50,808 nt of DNA, from the NCBI GenBank assembly GCA_024220525.1, contig JAMYWO010000042.1, forward strand, positions 4,320 through 55,127. The letters run 5' to 3'. Positions 12,228 to 24,239 of the stretch are shown here, in pieces; the first letter of the stretch is position 1, and every line of letters starts with the position of its first letter. Source of the DNA: Cochliopodium minus (taxonomy: Eukaryota; Discosea; Himatismenida; Cochliopodiidae). Made by a program: the position numbers and the translations under genes. The notes beneath the pieces are model-generated. The model was not told the origin of the DNA. It saw only the letters and a list, made by a program, of their open reading frames with translations, and made no database searches.

Positions 12228-15200
12228 ATGAAAAGAGATTTGCTTTTTCAAATCTTTTTTGTGATTTTGATATTCTATTCATTCGATGCAACCAAAAATA
12301 TTTTCCACATAATTCCTCATTCCCATTGTGATGCAGGATTCGTCAAGACATTCGATGAATATTACGAAGAGGAGGTGAGATTCATCTTAAGTTCAGTGAC
12401 TGAGAATCTCTATGCTAATCCATCTTACAGATTCAATTGGGCCGAAATTGGGTTCTTTTTTAAATATTGGACAGATAATAGAACAACAGATGAGATGAGA
12501 GATAAATTGAGACATATAATAGAAAACAAACAAATGGTAAGTAAAAATAAATATATATGGGGCTTCTGCAAAAAAATTTAATTTTATTTTTTGAATTAAA
12601 TAATAAATAGAGATGGGCAGGTGCAGGATGGGTAATTAAAGAATATTTTAAAGATATGATATTTCATTTGGCTTATTATTTCTCTATCCATTTATATTTA
12701 CAGGTACAAAATGACGAGGCTGTAGCAATTTATACTGATGTGATACATCAAATGACCTTGGGACATAATTTTGTGAAAAAAAATTTTGGATTGAGTAATC
12801 CACCAAATTTAGGTTGGCAGATCGATCCATTTGGTGAAAATTCAAATCAAATTCTATAATTTTTTAATTAAAAAAATTTATAAAATTAAATGTGTAGGAG
12901 CATCTTCAAGGTAAATCTTTTTTGAAAAAAATTTAATTCAATTTTCTGTCAAAACATTTTTATCTTTAAATAAGCACTCCTGTTTTGTTTGATTTGATGG
13001 GGTTCAACGCTACAATTTACAGAAGAGTAAATTTTTATGACTTGGCTTTATACAGAGTTAACAGATCCCTTGAGTTTCACTGGAGAGGATCAAGAGCTCT
13101 TTCAAAAAACACTATATTTGGACATTTATTAGATGATACCTATTCTAGTCCATTAGGTAAAAAAATTTATTTTATTCGTTATTTTTAATTTTTTAATTCC
13201 CATCATAATCTTTGATTTATTTTTTATTTTTATTTATTCTGTTTCAACAACTTTTATTTTTTCTTATTTTGTATGTTTTTTATTATTTTTATTTTATCTG
13301 TTTCTCCAACTTTTATTTTTAATCTTTTTTTATTATTGTTAGTTTTTTTTTGATTATTATTTTATTTTTTGTTTTTGTTTTGGTTTTCTATTTTCTATAT
13401 GTTTTATGTTTTGACGTTTCTTAGGATTCGATTTCTCACACGGAAACAATATTACACCCGAAAACATCGCAAGAAAATCGGAGGAATTAGTTGGAATTCT
13501 CACGCAGAGATCATACTGGTACAGAACTCCCAACGTATTGGTACCTCTAGGAGGGGACTTTGAATACCAAGACGCAACAATAATGTTCAACAACATGACT
13601 TTGCTTATCAACTATATCAATGAAAGAAGTGATCAATTTAATTGCGTTATCAAATACAGTACTTTGCCCGAATATTTTGACGAAGTTCTTCCTTATCTTT
13701 CTAACACTTCTTTTCCAGATTACGATACTGATTTCTTACCTTATACTTCCTTTTTAGATTCATGGTGGACTGGTAATAAAATATTTTTTTAATTATTTAT
13801 TGTTATAAACATTAAATGGTTTTTTGTTATTTTTCAATTTTTTTTTTTTTTAAAAAATTGGATACTATTTTTTTTTTATTTTAATGTTTAATCTAATTTT
13901 TTGAATTCAAATATTAGATTAGATTCTTGTTTTTGTTTATGTTTTAATTTTTTTTTAAATTTAATTTCTTCATTTTGGTTTTTTGGAAAATAAAATTTTT
14001 TCTCTTTGCATTTTATTTTTTTAATCTTTTTAAAAATATTTTTAGGTTTTATTAAATCTTTATTAAAATTTTGTACCCAAAATATTTTTTTTTGATATTA
14101 GGTTTTTATACTTCCAGACCTGCTCTCAAAATTAGAATCAGAAAGTTTGACACATTGTTACAGAGTGCAGAGTTTCTCCTTGCTTACTCTTTCAGCTTTA
14201 GACAATACTTTCCAAATGTAAACTTTACCCAAATATTCGAAAAACTGTATATTGCAAGAAATGCACAAGGAATACTCCAACATCAGTAAAAAATTAAAAT
14301 AAATTAATAAAAATTAAAATAAATAAAATAATAAAAAATAAATAAATTAATAAAATACAAAAATAAAAAAAATGATAAAAAATGAAAATTTCTTAAAAAA
14401 TAAATAAAAATAAATAAATTAAAAAATAATTAAATAAAAGAAATGAATTAATAAAATTTTACATAAAAAAAAAAATAAATATAAAGAAAAGAAATATAAA
14501 CAAATTATTATTAGTGATGCAGTTACTGGGACTGCAAGACAAGATGTAGTAGATGATTACAATCGAAGAATTGACATCGGGGAGCAACAGTTGGCAGAAG
14601 TGCAGTCACAAACACTCCCTCTCCTTTTGGTCAACAAAAACTTTGTCACCAACGTTACCATTATTAGCAATGATACTTATTTAACAAACTTTGACAGGTA
14701 AAAAAAAAAAAATAAAAAAAAAGTAAAAAAATAAAAAATAAAAATAATAAAATTATTAAATTAAAAAAAAAATTAAATATTGAATAAAGTCAAAAAACAG
14801 TTGTTTTGCTCGTTCAAAATGTTTTAGCATCTCAAAGATTGGAAATTTTACATTATTACACAAACGAACCAAACTTGGTTGTCAAAGATTCCAATGGAAA
14901 CGTTTTGGTTTCTCAAGTAACCAAGTGTATAAACTTTACTCTCAATGGTCTTTACGATTTGTATTTTTATTCTCAACTTCCGCCTTTGTCAAGTAATAAA
15001 CACAAAACAAAAAATTTCTTTTTTTTATTTTTTTCATTTTTTAAATATTTTAATTTTTATTTTTAAAATTTTTTTTTATTTATTTAGTATTTATTTATTT
15101 AATATTAATTTTATTATCATTTTTACTATTTTTATTATTTTTATAATTTTTATTATTAATTTTTTTTTTTTATTTTTATTCAATTTATTTTATATTAATA

Positions 15201-17482
15201 TTAAGATTTATTTTTATTTTTATTCAATTTATTTATTTAATATTAAATCATTATTTTTTAGTTTCTACATTCTTTGTTCAAAAGGGAAACAACAAAATCC
15301 ACATTACAAAAAAAGAAAACACAAGAAAAAAAGCCAAAGAAAACACGCTAGAAAACGAGTTCTACAAAGTTTCTTTCGACGAGAACACGGGCCTTCTCTC
15401 CTCCATCACCAACAAAAATTTGGAGAGGGCCTATCAATTCCAACAAAACTTCATCGAATACGAAAGTGCGGAGGGATCTGCTTATGTCTTTAGACCCACT
15501 TTCACCATCCTTAAATCTAAAAAGTGTAGTATTACTTTTACAAAAGGTAAAAAAAATTATATATATTTTTTATAAATATTTTTTTTTTTGTTAAACTAAA
15601 TTTAAATTTTTTAAAATTTTTTTGTTTGTTTAATTTTTTGTTTTTGAAATTTTTTATTGAATATTAAAAATATATATAATTTTATAATTTTATAATTTTG
15701 ATTTTTTTAAGTTATAAAAATAAATTATTTTTTTTATTTTTTTATTGGATTTTTTAATGAATTTCTTTTTAAACTAATTTTTTAAACTAAATTTATTAAA
15801 ATTTGTTTTTTAAAAAATTTTTGTAAAGGAAACTTGGTTGAAGAGGCATATCAAGAATGTGCTCCTTCTGTAAATCAAACAATTCGTTTGTACAAAAATT
15901 CTCCTTACATTGAACTCACTCATCACGCCAGAATGGACGGATACGAACTCAATCTTGTTGCCACTTATCAAACAAGTTTAAATAACAATCTGACTTTTTG
16001 GGCTGATGATTCTGGTTTAAAAAAATATTTTATATTATTGATTTTTTAATTTATTTTTATATTTTTTAATTTTTGAATTAAAGTTTTTTTTATTTTTCTA
16101 TTTTTAATTAAAATTTTTTAATTTTTGAATTAAAGTTTTTTTCATTTTTCTATTTTTTATTTAATTTTGAGTTTTCAAAAAATTTTGGTTTTGGTTTTCT
16201 TTTCATATTGATTTGTTTTTTATTTTTCTATTTTTAATATTTAATTTTTGAATTAAAAAATTTTGAATTAAATTATTTTCTTTTTATATTTAATTCATAA
16301 GTTTTTTATACATTTTATTTTTAGTTTTAATTAAATTAATTTTTACAAAATTTATTATTAAAATTATTTAAAGGAATGCAAATGAGACCAAGAAAATACG
16401 GTCAATTTTACGACACCTTGGCAGCTAATTATTTTCCCTCTGTTTCCACCTCTTTCATCATTGACGATTCCACCAAAGATCAACTTGTATTTTTGGCAGA
16501 AAGATCTCACGGTGTCACCTCACAAAAAAATGGTGAATATGAAATGATGTTGCACAGGAGAATGGGAACAAACGGGTAAGATTTTGTTACTAACATTTTT
16601 AATTTTTAATCTTTAATTTTTAATTTTAATTTTTAATTTTTAATTTTTAATTTTTAATTTTTAATTTTTAATTTTTTTTTTTAATTTTTAATTTAATTTT
16701 TAATTTTTAATTGTTTATTTTTTATTTTTTATTTTTTATTTTTTATTTTTTATTTTTTATTTTTTATTTTTTATTTTTTATTTTTTATTTTTGATCAGGT
16801 TTCCTCCTCTTGGACTTTGCCAGCCACTCAATGATACAACCAGCATTAACGACACTGTTTGGGTAATGGTAGGGAACTACAACGACATCAACAAACAAAG
16901 GCACTTTCAGATGTACAATCTCAACAACAGACCAATCACCTCTTTCTCTTTGGCTAATTCCATTTCTCGTAAAAAAAAAAAATTTTTACTATTCAACTTT
17001 AAATTGGTCTCTAATTTCATTTATTATTATTTATTATTTTATTACTATAATTTTTATTTTTAATTTTATGTTTTTGCGAATATTTTTAAATTTTTTTGTT
17101 ATTTTTTTTTTAAAACTTTTATTTTTTGTAATTTTTCATTAATTTGATAGATTGGACTTCGGAACACACCACAGATACCATCTCCCCAATGAACGATCCC
17201 CTCCCAGACGAAATCCACTTAGTCTCCTTCATGGTCGACGATCTCACAATGAACAACAATACCATAGTAAGGTTTCATCACGTCTACGATGAATATGACG
17301 TTTCCCCCTTCAATACTTCCGTCAACTTCGCTTTCAGCAATGTTTTTCCGAATTTCAAAAATGTATCGGGCTTGACGGAGAAGACTTTGTCTTTGATGTA
17401 TGATTTGCCTAACAATAATCCTAATAATGTCACTTTGACAACTTTATCTTTCAAATCTTTTTCTTTTCAGCCCAAAAATTAA
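12228..17482 (+). CDS. Lysosomal-type class II alpha-mannosidase, GH38 (915 aa, 14 exons)
   Basis: Hydrolyses alpha-mannosides of N-glycans in the lysosome. Exons: 12228-12536, 12611-12631, 12704-12833, 12898-12910, 12975-13156, 13425-13772, 14102-14285, 14515-14697, 14790-14992, 15262-15546, 15829-16014, 16374-16575, 16799-16968, 17151-17482. They sum to 2748 nt, an exact frame. The start was chosen at MKRDLLFQIFFVILIFY, a signal peptide; an upstream in-frame ATG would bury it. GH38 signatures: HSHCDAGFVKTFDEYY (zinc His and Asp), GWQIDPFG (nucleophile Asp), HHDAVTGT (zinc His). Downstream LENEFYKVSFDENTG and MQMRPRKYG belong to the middle and C-terminal beta domains. Exons 2 (21 nt) and 4 (13 nt) are microexons; exon 4 follows directly on the nucleophile motif. 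Length is close to known lysosomal enzymes. Confidence 0.95.
14286..14514 (+). repeat. A-rich low-complexity intron in a plus-strand gene
   Basis: Intron 7 of the mannosidase consists of AAATAAAT-like repeats. It is reversed in strand composition relative to most introns of this gene, which are T-rich. Confidence 0.65.
16590..16797 (+). repeat. Tandem TTTTTAA and TTTTTTA units in mannosidase intron 12
   Basis: About 100 nt of TTTTTAA-type 7-mers is followed by about 80 nt of TTTTTTA 7-mers, ending at the acceptor TTGATCAG. The 7-nt period is clean in both blocks. Confidence 0.8.
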
Positions 17483-17791
17483 AAATTAAAAAATTTTTGA
17501 AATAAAAAGGGTGAATTCATTCATTATCATTGGAAGTAAGGAGGATGAAAAAATAATTTGAAAATTCATAAAGTAAACTTTCGTAAGTTTAAGAAAAGTT
17601 CTGTTTGGAATACTTAATGAAATAACTATTCCTTTCAAATTATAATGATAATCAACTTTTTAATTTGTTTCCTTCAAATAAAAATAATTAAAACAAAAAA
17701 CAATTTGAAGAATAAATTCATTTTATCCATTTGAAAAACAAAAAAAAAAAGAAATTCAATTTAATTGTTTGAATTTATGATTTTTATATCC
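17483..17791. other. Convergent intergenic region
   Basis: It separates the 3' ends of the mannosidase (+) and the Rab-like GTPase (-). It is AT-rich with AATAAA-like sequences; I see no gene in it. Confidence 0.5.
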
Positions 17792-18531
17792 TTAAAAGAT
17801 AATGCATCCCTTTCCTTTTGATGGTTTATTTATTTTTTCTTCTTCAAACAATTCATCTTTGTAATATGATTCGAGAATTTTGGTGAACATATCGTTTATT
17901 CCCTTGCCAGTTTTGGAAGATATTTCAAAGTATTTATAATCTTCCAAATATTCTTCTATTTGTTCTTTTTTAACCTTATAGAAGGTATGAAAGTTTAATA
18001 TATAAACGAAAATGGAAATTTAGAAAAAAAATATTTTCTCAATAATCAAGATATAGGTATTCTATACAGCAAAGAAAATCCATTTACCTCTTGATTTTCT
18101 TTATCCAACATATTTCCTACAACAGCAATTATTAATTTTTCTTGGGAGCTCACTTTGCTGGTATGATATCGATTGATTTTCTTTGCATAATCTCCAATCC
18201 CGCCAATAGTATTTTTATTGCTCAAATCAAAGAGAATTATAGATATATTTGAACCTCCATAATAATCGCTAGTTACTTGATCATTGATGGATGGCTTATC
18301 ATAGAAATGAAAGGTAATTATCTCGTTTCTAAATTCGAATTTTTTTGAACAATGTTCTATATTTTCATTATGCTCTTCATTAAATGTATTTTCTACAAAT
18401 CTCTTTATAAATGATGTTTTGCCAACCCCATCATCACCTATTTATCTTACATTATATATTTTTTTGATGTGAATAAAATTCTCAAAACAAATTTTACCCT
18501 CCACTATCACTTTCAAAATCTTTTCACTCAT
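17792..18531 (-). CDS. Atypical Rab/Ras-like small GTPase with CAAX box (188 aa)
   Basis: Three exons (18531-18498, 18437-18088, 17974-17792) sum to 189 codons. The P-loop is intact: GDDGVGKTSF. The switch II WDTAGQ signature is replaced by FYDKPSINDQ, so the DxxG glycine and the usual catalytic Gln position are missing. The NKxD motif reads GNMLDKE (Lys to Met). The SAK motif is close to normal (EISSKTG). The C-terminus KGKGCIIF is a CAAX box, suggesting prenylation and membrane attachment. The protein likely binds nucleotide but with altered hydrolysis (inference). Its ATG follows a weak A-rich leader. Confidence 0.8.
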
Positions 18532-18881
18532 TATACTATAATTATTGGGTATAGAGTAATTCTTTTTGAAAGATAATTTCAAATTTCAATTTTTTATAAA
18601 TATCAATGCATAATTAATTCTCATCCTTTTAGATGATCCAAAAATATGAAAGATTGGATGAACAAAATTGAAATTAAAATTAATCTTTGATGGTATTCAA
18701 AAGAATTATATAAAAAATTGGGTTACTATTTTTTATTTGAAAGATATGGAGGGTGATTATGGAGTTATGGAAAAGAAAAATTGAAAAAAATTTTGATTGG
18801 GGAATTTTTATTAAAAGATAAATTTTTTGGATCATATTATTCTTTGCTATGAAAATAGAATATTTCAATTATTTTCGAAAT
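18532..18881. other. Intergenic region between GTPase and decayed ankyrin gene
   Basis: It would hold the GTPase promoter and any 5' exon of the ankyrin pseudogene. No convincing exon is visible. Confidence 0.4.
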
Positions 18882-19915
18882 TGAAAATTTGAATGAAGGA
18901 GATTCTAGATTGGCAACAATCAAAAATCTTGATGATTTGAAAGATCTGATTGAAAATAAAGGATATGATATAAATAGAAAAAATGAACTTGACGAAACAC
19001 CTTTACATTATTTTTTCATGTTCAATAAAAACATGGAATTAGTGAAATATTTGATTGAAGAAACGAAAATTGACGTAAACACGAAAACAAGAAATAAAAG
19101 TAATAGAACCATTCTCCAACTAGCTTGCTCAAAAAACAATTTGGAAACAATAAAGTATTTGATCGAAAAAGGAAAAAGCGATGTAAATGTTTTCGATTAT
19201 TTTAAAAATACTATTCTTCATAATGCTTGTAAACACAATAATGATTTAAATGTGATTAAACATTTGGTTGAAGAAGTGAAATGTGATGTAAATATGAAGA
19301 ATTTATATGAAGAAACAATACTTCATATTGCCTGTAATTTCAACAAAAATTTGGAGGTGATTAAATATTTGATTGAAGAAGTGAAATATGATGTTAATAC
19401 ATTTTGCGTATTTTAATGAAAATTTTCAAATAATAAAACATTTGATTTAAAATGTGAAATGTGATATAAACGAAAAAATCGTTTTGGACTCCATGAAATT
19501 TTTAAAAACAAAGTTCGTGATTTTGTAAGAATAAAAAAATTCATGATTTTGATATCTTGCCATGGATTTGACCAAAATACTTTAAACAAAGAAAAGAAAA
19601 TTATCAGGGAAAAATAAAGTGTAGGAGAGAAAATGTTTGGAGAATACATTTCAAATTTCGGGAAAGGTGATGTTTGGAATACAAATGATCACAAATACTT
19701 TTCAAAAGCAATCCAAAAACAAATCGAAATTTTTTGATATCGTTGAAAATATTTTTAAAAAAGTTTCGTTTTCCTTTCAAAATGTCAAAATTTGTGCTTT
19801 TTATGATTATCAATCTTTTCATTTCATTCACTTTGTTTCCTTCAAATAAACCGAAAGAAATAATAATCTTGACAACAAAAAAAGAAAGGTTGGAGAAATA
19901 GAAGATATCCAAAAT
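18882..19915 (+). pseudogene. Decayed ankyrin paralogue
   Basis: From about 18889 the frame reads NEGD..LATIKN and five ankyrin units nearly identical in style to the intact gene at 22882-24059. The frame stops at 19414-19416. Beyond it the homology continues in pieces: a truncated unit near 19430, then VWNTNDHKYFSKA (about 19672-19710), a stop, and finally FKMSKFVLFMIIN and FISFTLFPSNKPK in another frame (about 19776-19855). These are exactly the C-terminal domain of genes A and C, broken by frameshifts and stops. Near its 5' end it also has about 25 nt (about 18863-18887) that the intact copy lacks. A recent duplicate that has lost function is the simplest reading. Confidence 0.8.
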
Positions 19916-19968
19916 TAATAACAATGATTCTCCTTATTTATTATAAATATAATAAAATAAAAAAAAAA

Positions 19969-22618
19969 ATGAAAAGTATTTTGTTGTTATCATTTTTTGT
20001 GTCCTTATTCATCTTTTCTTCTTATCAATTTGAAGAATTGTTGGATAATACCATCGTGCTCAACAGCGAATCCCACTTCAATAATTTCATTCTCGAAAAT
20101 AATTACACCATCATTTTCCTCTACGTACCATGTAAACTATATAAAAACAAATATATCCTATTCATGACCTATATTAAAATCTATCATACAAATATTTGGA
20201 AGGGGATAGACATGCTGTAAAAGAGGTCAAAAATTTTATCGACACAAAAAAGGAAATACAAAAAATAAGAAGTGATATAGTATTTGCATCTTATAATGGG
20301 ATGAAATCAATCGATTTCCATAAGAAGTAAGAAAATATTATTTTTGTAAAATAAAATTAACACCAAAACTGACGGAAATATTAACATTTTTTGCGTTAAT
20401 AGATTCTCTTTGATCAAGACATTTGGATTTGTGATATGCAGGTGAGTCATCCTTTTTCAATAAATTAAATTTCAAAAAGATACATCGATCAAATATCAAT
20501 AATGAAACTAATCAATCCATTTTCATTTCATAAAACAACCAACATGTATTTAATAGGCAAATTCTTCATATCTTATCAACCAAATTCTTCATAAATAGAA
20601 TTTATAATTATCACCTTATTTGAATAATTCAAAAGATTTTCAAAATTTGACAAAAAATGATTTGTGGATTCTCATTGTGACCCTTATGGGCATTTCTTTA
20701 TTTATCTGAAAGAGAAATATTTTCATTTTTTGTTTATTTTTTAAATGCAATTTAATGTTTGCTCGAAAAAGTTGTTAAAAAAAATTTCTTACTGAGAATT
20801 GATGATCTTCTATACTGGAAATAGAATGTCAAATCTCTTTTGCCCAAAATTTAAATCATTTTCCAAAAAAAAAAATAAAAAAAGCAAAGATTATCAAAGT
20901 GTAGCAATTCAACTCACAGAAATGAACGTCAAAACAATACTTAGAACAATAGAAACACCCAAAGAAGTGTACAACAGAAAGGAAGCAACAGAAAAGATCG
21001 GAGTAGACGAGTTTGGAATTTCCATCTTCCACTCCAACATCAAAAACTTGAAATTCAATTGCAACCTCCCGAAAGAGTACATTTCAGAGATGTTAGATTG
21101 TGCTTACAAAGCTTTCAATTTGGTTTCTAACGAATTTTCTGTTTACAATGTCTCTTTCATGGTTTTTCGTAACAACACAGAGGCGGAGTTTGGCGAAGTT
21201 CCCAACACTCCTTCTTTCTTTTTGGGTCTCTTTTCTCCTTATGATTATGGTCCTAGAGAAACTCTCACTCTTAATTTCAACAACACAGAAATAAATTTTC
21301 TTGAGAACAGTAAAAAAAAAAATTAATTTTATTTTTGTTATTATTTTAAGAATTCCATGAATATTTTTAAATTTTTTTATTCTTTTTTTACTTACACTTT
21401 TTATTTTTTTTTTAATTTATATCTGATTGTTCATATTTTTTATTTTTTTATTTTTTTCTCTGATTATTTTTAAATTTTTTTACAATACATTTTTTCATTT
21501 TTTTTCTCTGATTATTTTTAAATTTTTTTACTGTTTTTTTTTTGTTAATTTTATAGGTTGTATGGACCCAGCTGTTGAGACATTCCGCTCCAAAGAAAGC
21601 AAGAAATTGATTTTTGACAGCACTCACGGAAAATTGATCCTCGATCAATCTGTCACCATTATAAACATGAGAAACACCATTTCAGACTGGCTGGGAAAAA
21701 AAATGTTCCGCCACGTGAGGTACATGGGAAGACAAAAAGTCGTTCTTTCAATGCCCAAATCTCAAGGTTATTCCCTCTTTTATCTCTACGAAGAAAATCC
21801 AGATGAAAATATTCTTCGTGCATTGAGATCTCAAGCTTTTTATAGAAATTTCATGAATATTTCTCCTAAAGTGGATTATTGGTTCTCCAAAAGAAGCGAA
21901 TTTTCGGAATTTTATTCAAATTTTAATTATCCGCTTGATGTCACTTCTCCTCACAAATTCATTTTTGTAAATCTTCTCAAAGGACACCATATTGTGAATG
22001 CTACTAGTGACTTGGAAGCTGTCAAAACTTATCTTGACTCTTTCATTTCTGACAGGCTTCCTCTTTCTCAAAACTTGACTCTTTCTGAACATCAGTCTTT
22101 CGAAAAAGAATCTATTTTGAGGCTTCCTAACATCCCTCTCGTCAATTACAACAATTTCTCCCAAATTACTTTTGGAGATCAATCTCATAAATTTGTTTAT
22201 TTCACTAATAATTGTAAACAATTTTTATTTATTCTCAAAATTTTTAAAATAATTTGTATTTATAATTTATTTAAAACAATTAATTACTTGATAATGTTTT
22301 TCTTTATTAATTTTAATATTTTAAGTTTTGATTTTTTAAATTAATTTTTTTAATTTAAAAGGGTGCGGATTTTGTAAATTTACAGATGCGATCTTGAAAA
22401 AGTTAGTTTCTCAGGAAAACAACACCCTTGTACAAAACAATCAAATCTTCCACTATGATCTCACCTACCAAAACTTCCCTCAACAAATCTCCCAAAGACT
22501 TGAAGATCCTCTCCACCTTCCTTCTATTATTGCTTTTTCTAATGATGATCTACAAGTTTATAAAGGGAAATTGACATTGGAGACCATCAATTTTTGGTTT
22601 TTAAGATTTTCAAATTAA
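19969..22618 (+). CDS. Secreted/ER PDI-like protein, two thioredoxin folds, only the second with CxxC
   Basis: Start chosen at MKSILLLSFFVSLFIF, a clear signal peptide (an in-frame ATG lies upstream at 19924). The first thioredoxin-like domain has VPW followed by DRHAVK where PDIs have WCGHCK, so both active-site cysteines are absent (exon junction 20131/20203). It continues TFGFVIC and IFYTGNRIKDYQ, typical PDI strands. The exon path between 20442 and about 20800 is unresolved: the flanking phases disagree, suggesting a missed short exon. A long middle part (20886-22213) with N-x-S/T sites follows. The last domain contains FTNNWCGFCKFTDAIL, an intact WCGFCK redox motif formed across the 22213/22362 junction. 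The protein ends WFLRFSN with no KDEL-type signal. Likely thiol oxidoreductase or chaperone of the secretory pathway. Confidence 0.8.
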
Positions 22619-22881
22619 ATTAAATATTTATTTAATAAAATAAAAAAATAAAAAATTGTTTGTTGGATTGGATGAGTGATTATAGAAATTTAAAGGAAGA
22701 AAGAAGATTGAAAATGATTTTGACCCAGGAGAATAAAATACCATTAGGCAAAAGAAATTTAATCAAAATTAAAATAATTTATACTTCAATGGAATCTTAA
22801 ATGAATTATTTCACTTTATATAATCTATCATTAAAGTGGATAAAACAAAATAATATCAGATATTTTTATCTTTTTGAATAG

Positions 22882-24059
22882 AATATTTGAATGAAGGAGA
22901 TTTAAGATTGGCAACAATAAAAAACATTGAAGATATGAAAGATCTGATTGAAAATAAAGGATATGATATCAACAGACCAAACCGATATGAAGAATCACCT
23001 TTGCAATATTTTTTCTTGTTCAATAAAAACTTGGAGTTGGTGAAATATTTGATTGAAGAAGTGAAATGTGATATCAACACGAGAAAATGGGATGGTCAAA
23101 CAATTCTCCATCTTGCGAGTAAGAAACATGGAGTAGAAATAATAAAGTATCTGATAGAAGAAGCAAACTATAACATTAATCACAAAGATGACGAAGGATT
23201 GAACATTCTACATTTAGCTTGCCAACATAATGACGATTTAAGAGTGATTAAATATTTGGTTGAAGAAGTCAAATTTGATTTGGAAGATGATGAAAATATT
23301 TTAAAACAAACAGTTCTCCATTATGCTTGCTACAATACAAATTTCCAAATCATAAAGTATTTGATCGAAGAAGCAAAATGTGAAATTAATCTGAGAAATA
23401 ATAAAGGACAGACTGTTCTTCATCTTTCTTTACTAAATAATGAAGATTTAAGAGTGATTAAATTTTTGGTAGAAGCGAAATGTGATGTGAATGCCAAAGA
23501 TAATCACGGCAAAACAGTTCTTCATTATGCTTGTGTAAAAAAAGATCTGCAAATTATAAAATACTTGATTGAAGATTTAAAGTGTGATGTTGATGAAGTA
23601 GATTCTCACCATGATACCATTCTCCATTCTGCTTGCTCTCATTCAAACATAGAAATCATTCAATATTTGATCGATGATGTGAAATGCAATGTCAACTCTA
23701 AAAATGTTTCGGGAATAACTCCTCTTACTAATTATGTTAAAGACAAGATGTTTAATGATGTTTTTAAAATACCCAAGTCTCTTTTCATTTTGTTTGTTTG
23801 CTATGGTCACAAGTGTATTGAAGAATTGTTTAATCAATGTTTTGAGGATGAAAGTATTGTTTGGTCAACTGAAGATCACAAATTTTTCTCAAAACCTTAC
23901 CGGAAGATCATTGAAACTTTTTTGCTTTCTCTCAAATTAAAATCTAAAGACAATCTTGCTTTCAAAATGTCAAAATACGTTTTGTATATGATAATCAACC
24001 ATTTCATCTCTTTTTCTTTGTTTCCTCCTTTTGAAAAAAACGAGTTTGAACTATTTTAA
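22882..24059 (+). CDS. Ankyrin-repeat protein C (intact paralogue, 5' exon uncertain)
   Basis: The main exon begins after acceptor GAATAG (22881) and reads YLNEGDLRLATIKN. Eight or so ankyrin units follow (LHLACQHNDDLRVIKYLVEE type). The C-terminal domain has VWSTEDHKFFSKPYRKIIETF and KYVLYMIINHFISFSLFP, as in protein A. The first in-frame ATG is internal (about 22935), and by analogy with gene A a small upstream exon should exist; I could not define it in 22619-22881. The sequence is very close to the pseudogene 4 kb upstream, with the PDI gene between the two. Function is unknown beyond protein binding. Confidence 0.85.
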
Positions 24060-24239
24060 ACAACATAATAAGACCTTCCAATAAATAGTTTAATTTTTAA
24101 AAGTCTAATTTTGATTTAGATTAAAATTCAATTCAAATTTGATTTAATTATTTAAATTCATTTAAATAAATAAAAAAAAAAAAATCGAACTTCCATTTTT
24201 ATAAAAAAAGTGTGATATTTATATTCTTCACAAATAAAG

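Noticed and set aside
14945-15493. A 182-codon ORF rich in Phe/Ile/Tyr in the mannosidase
   Set aside because: It reads through intron 9 and then an exon in the wrong frame.
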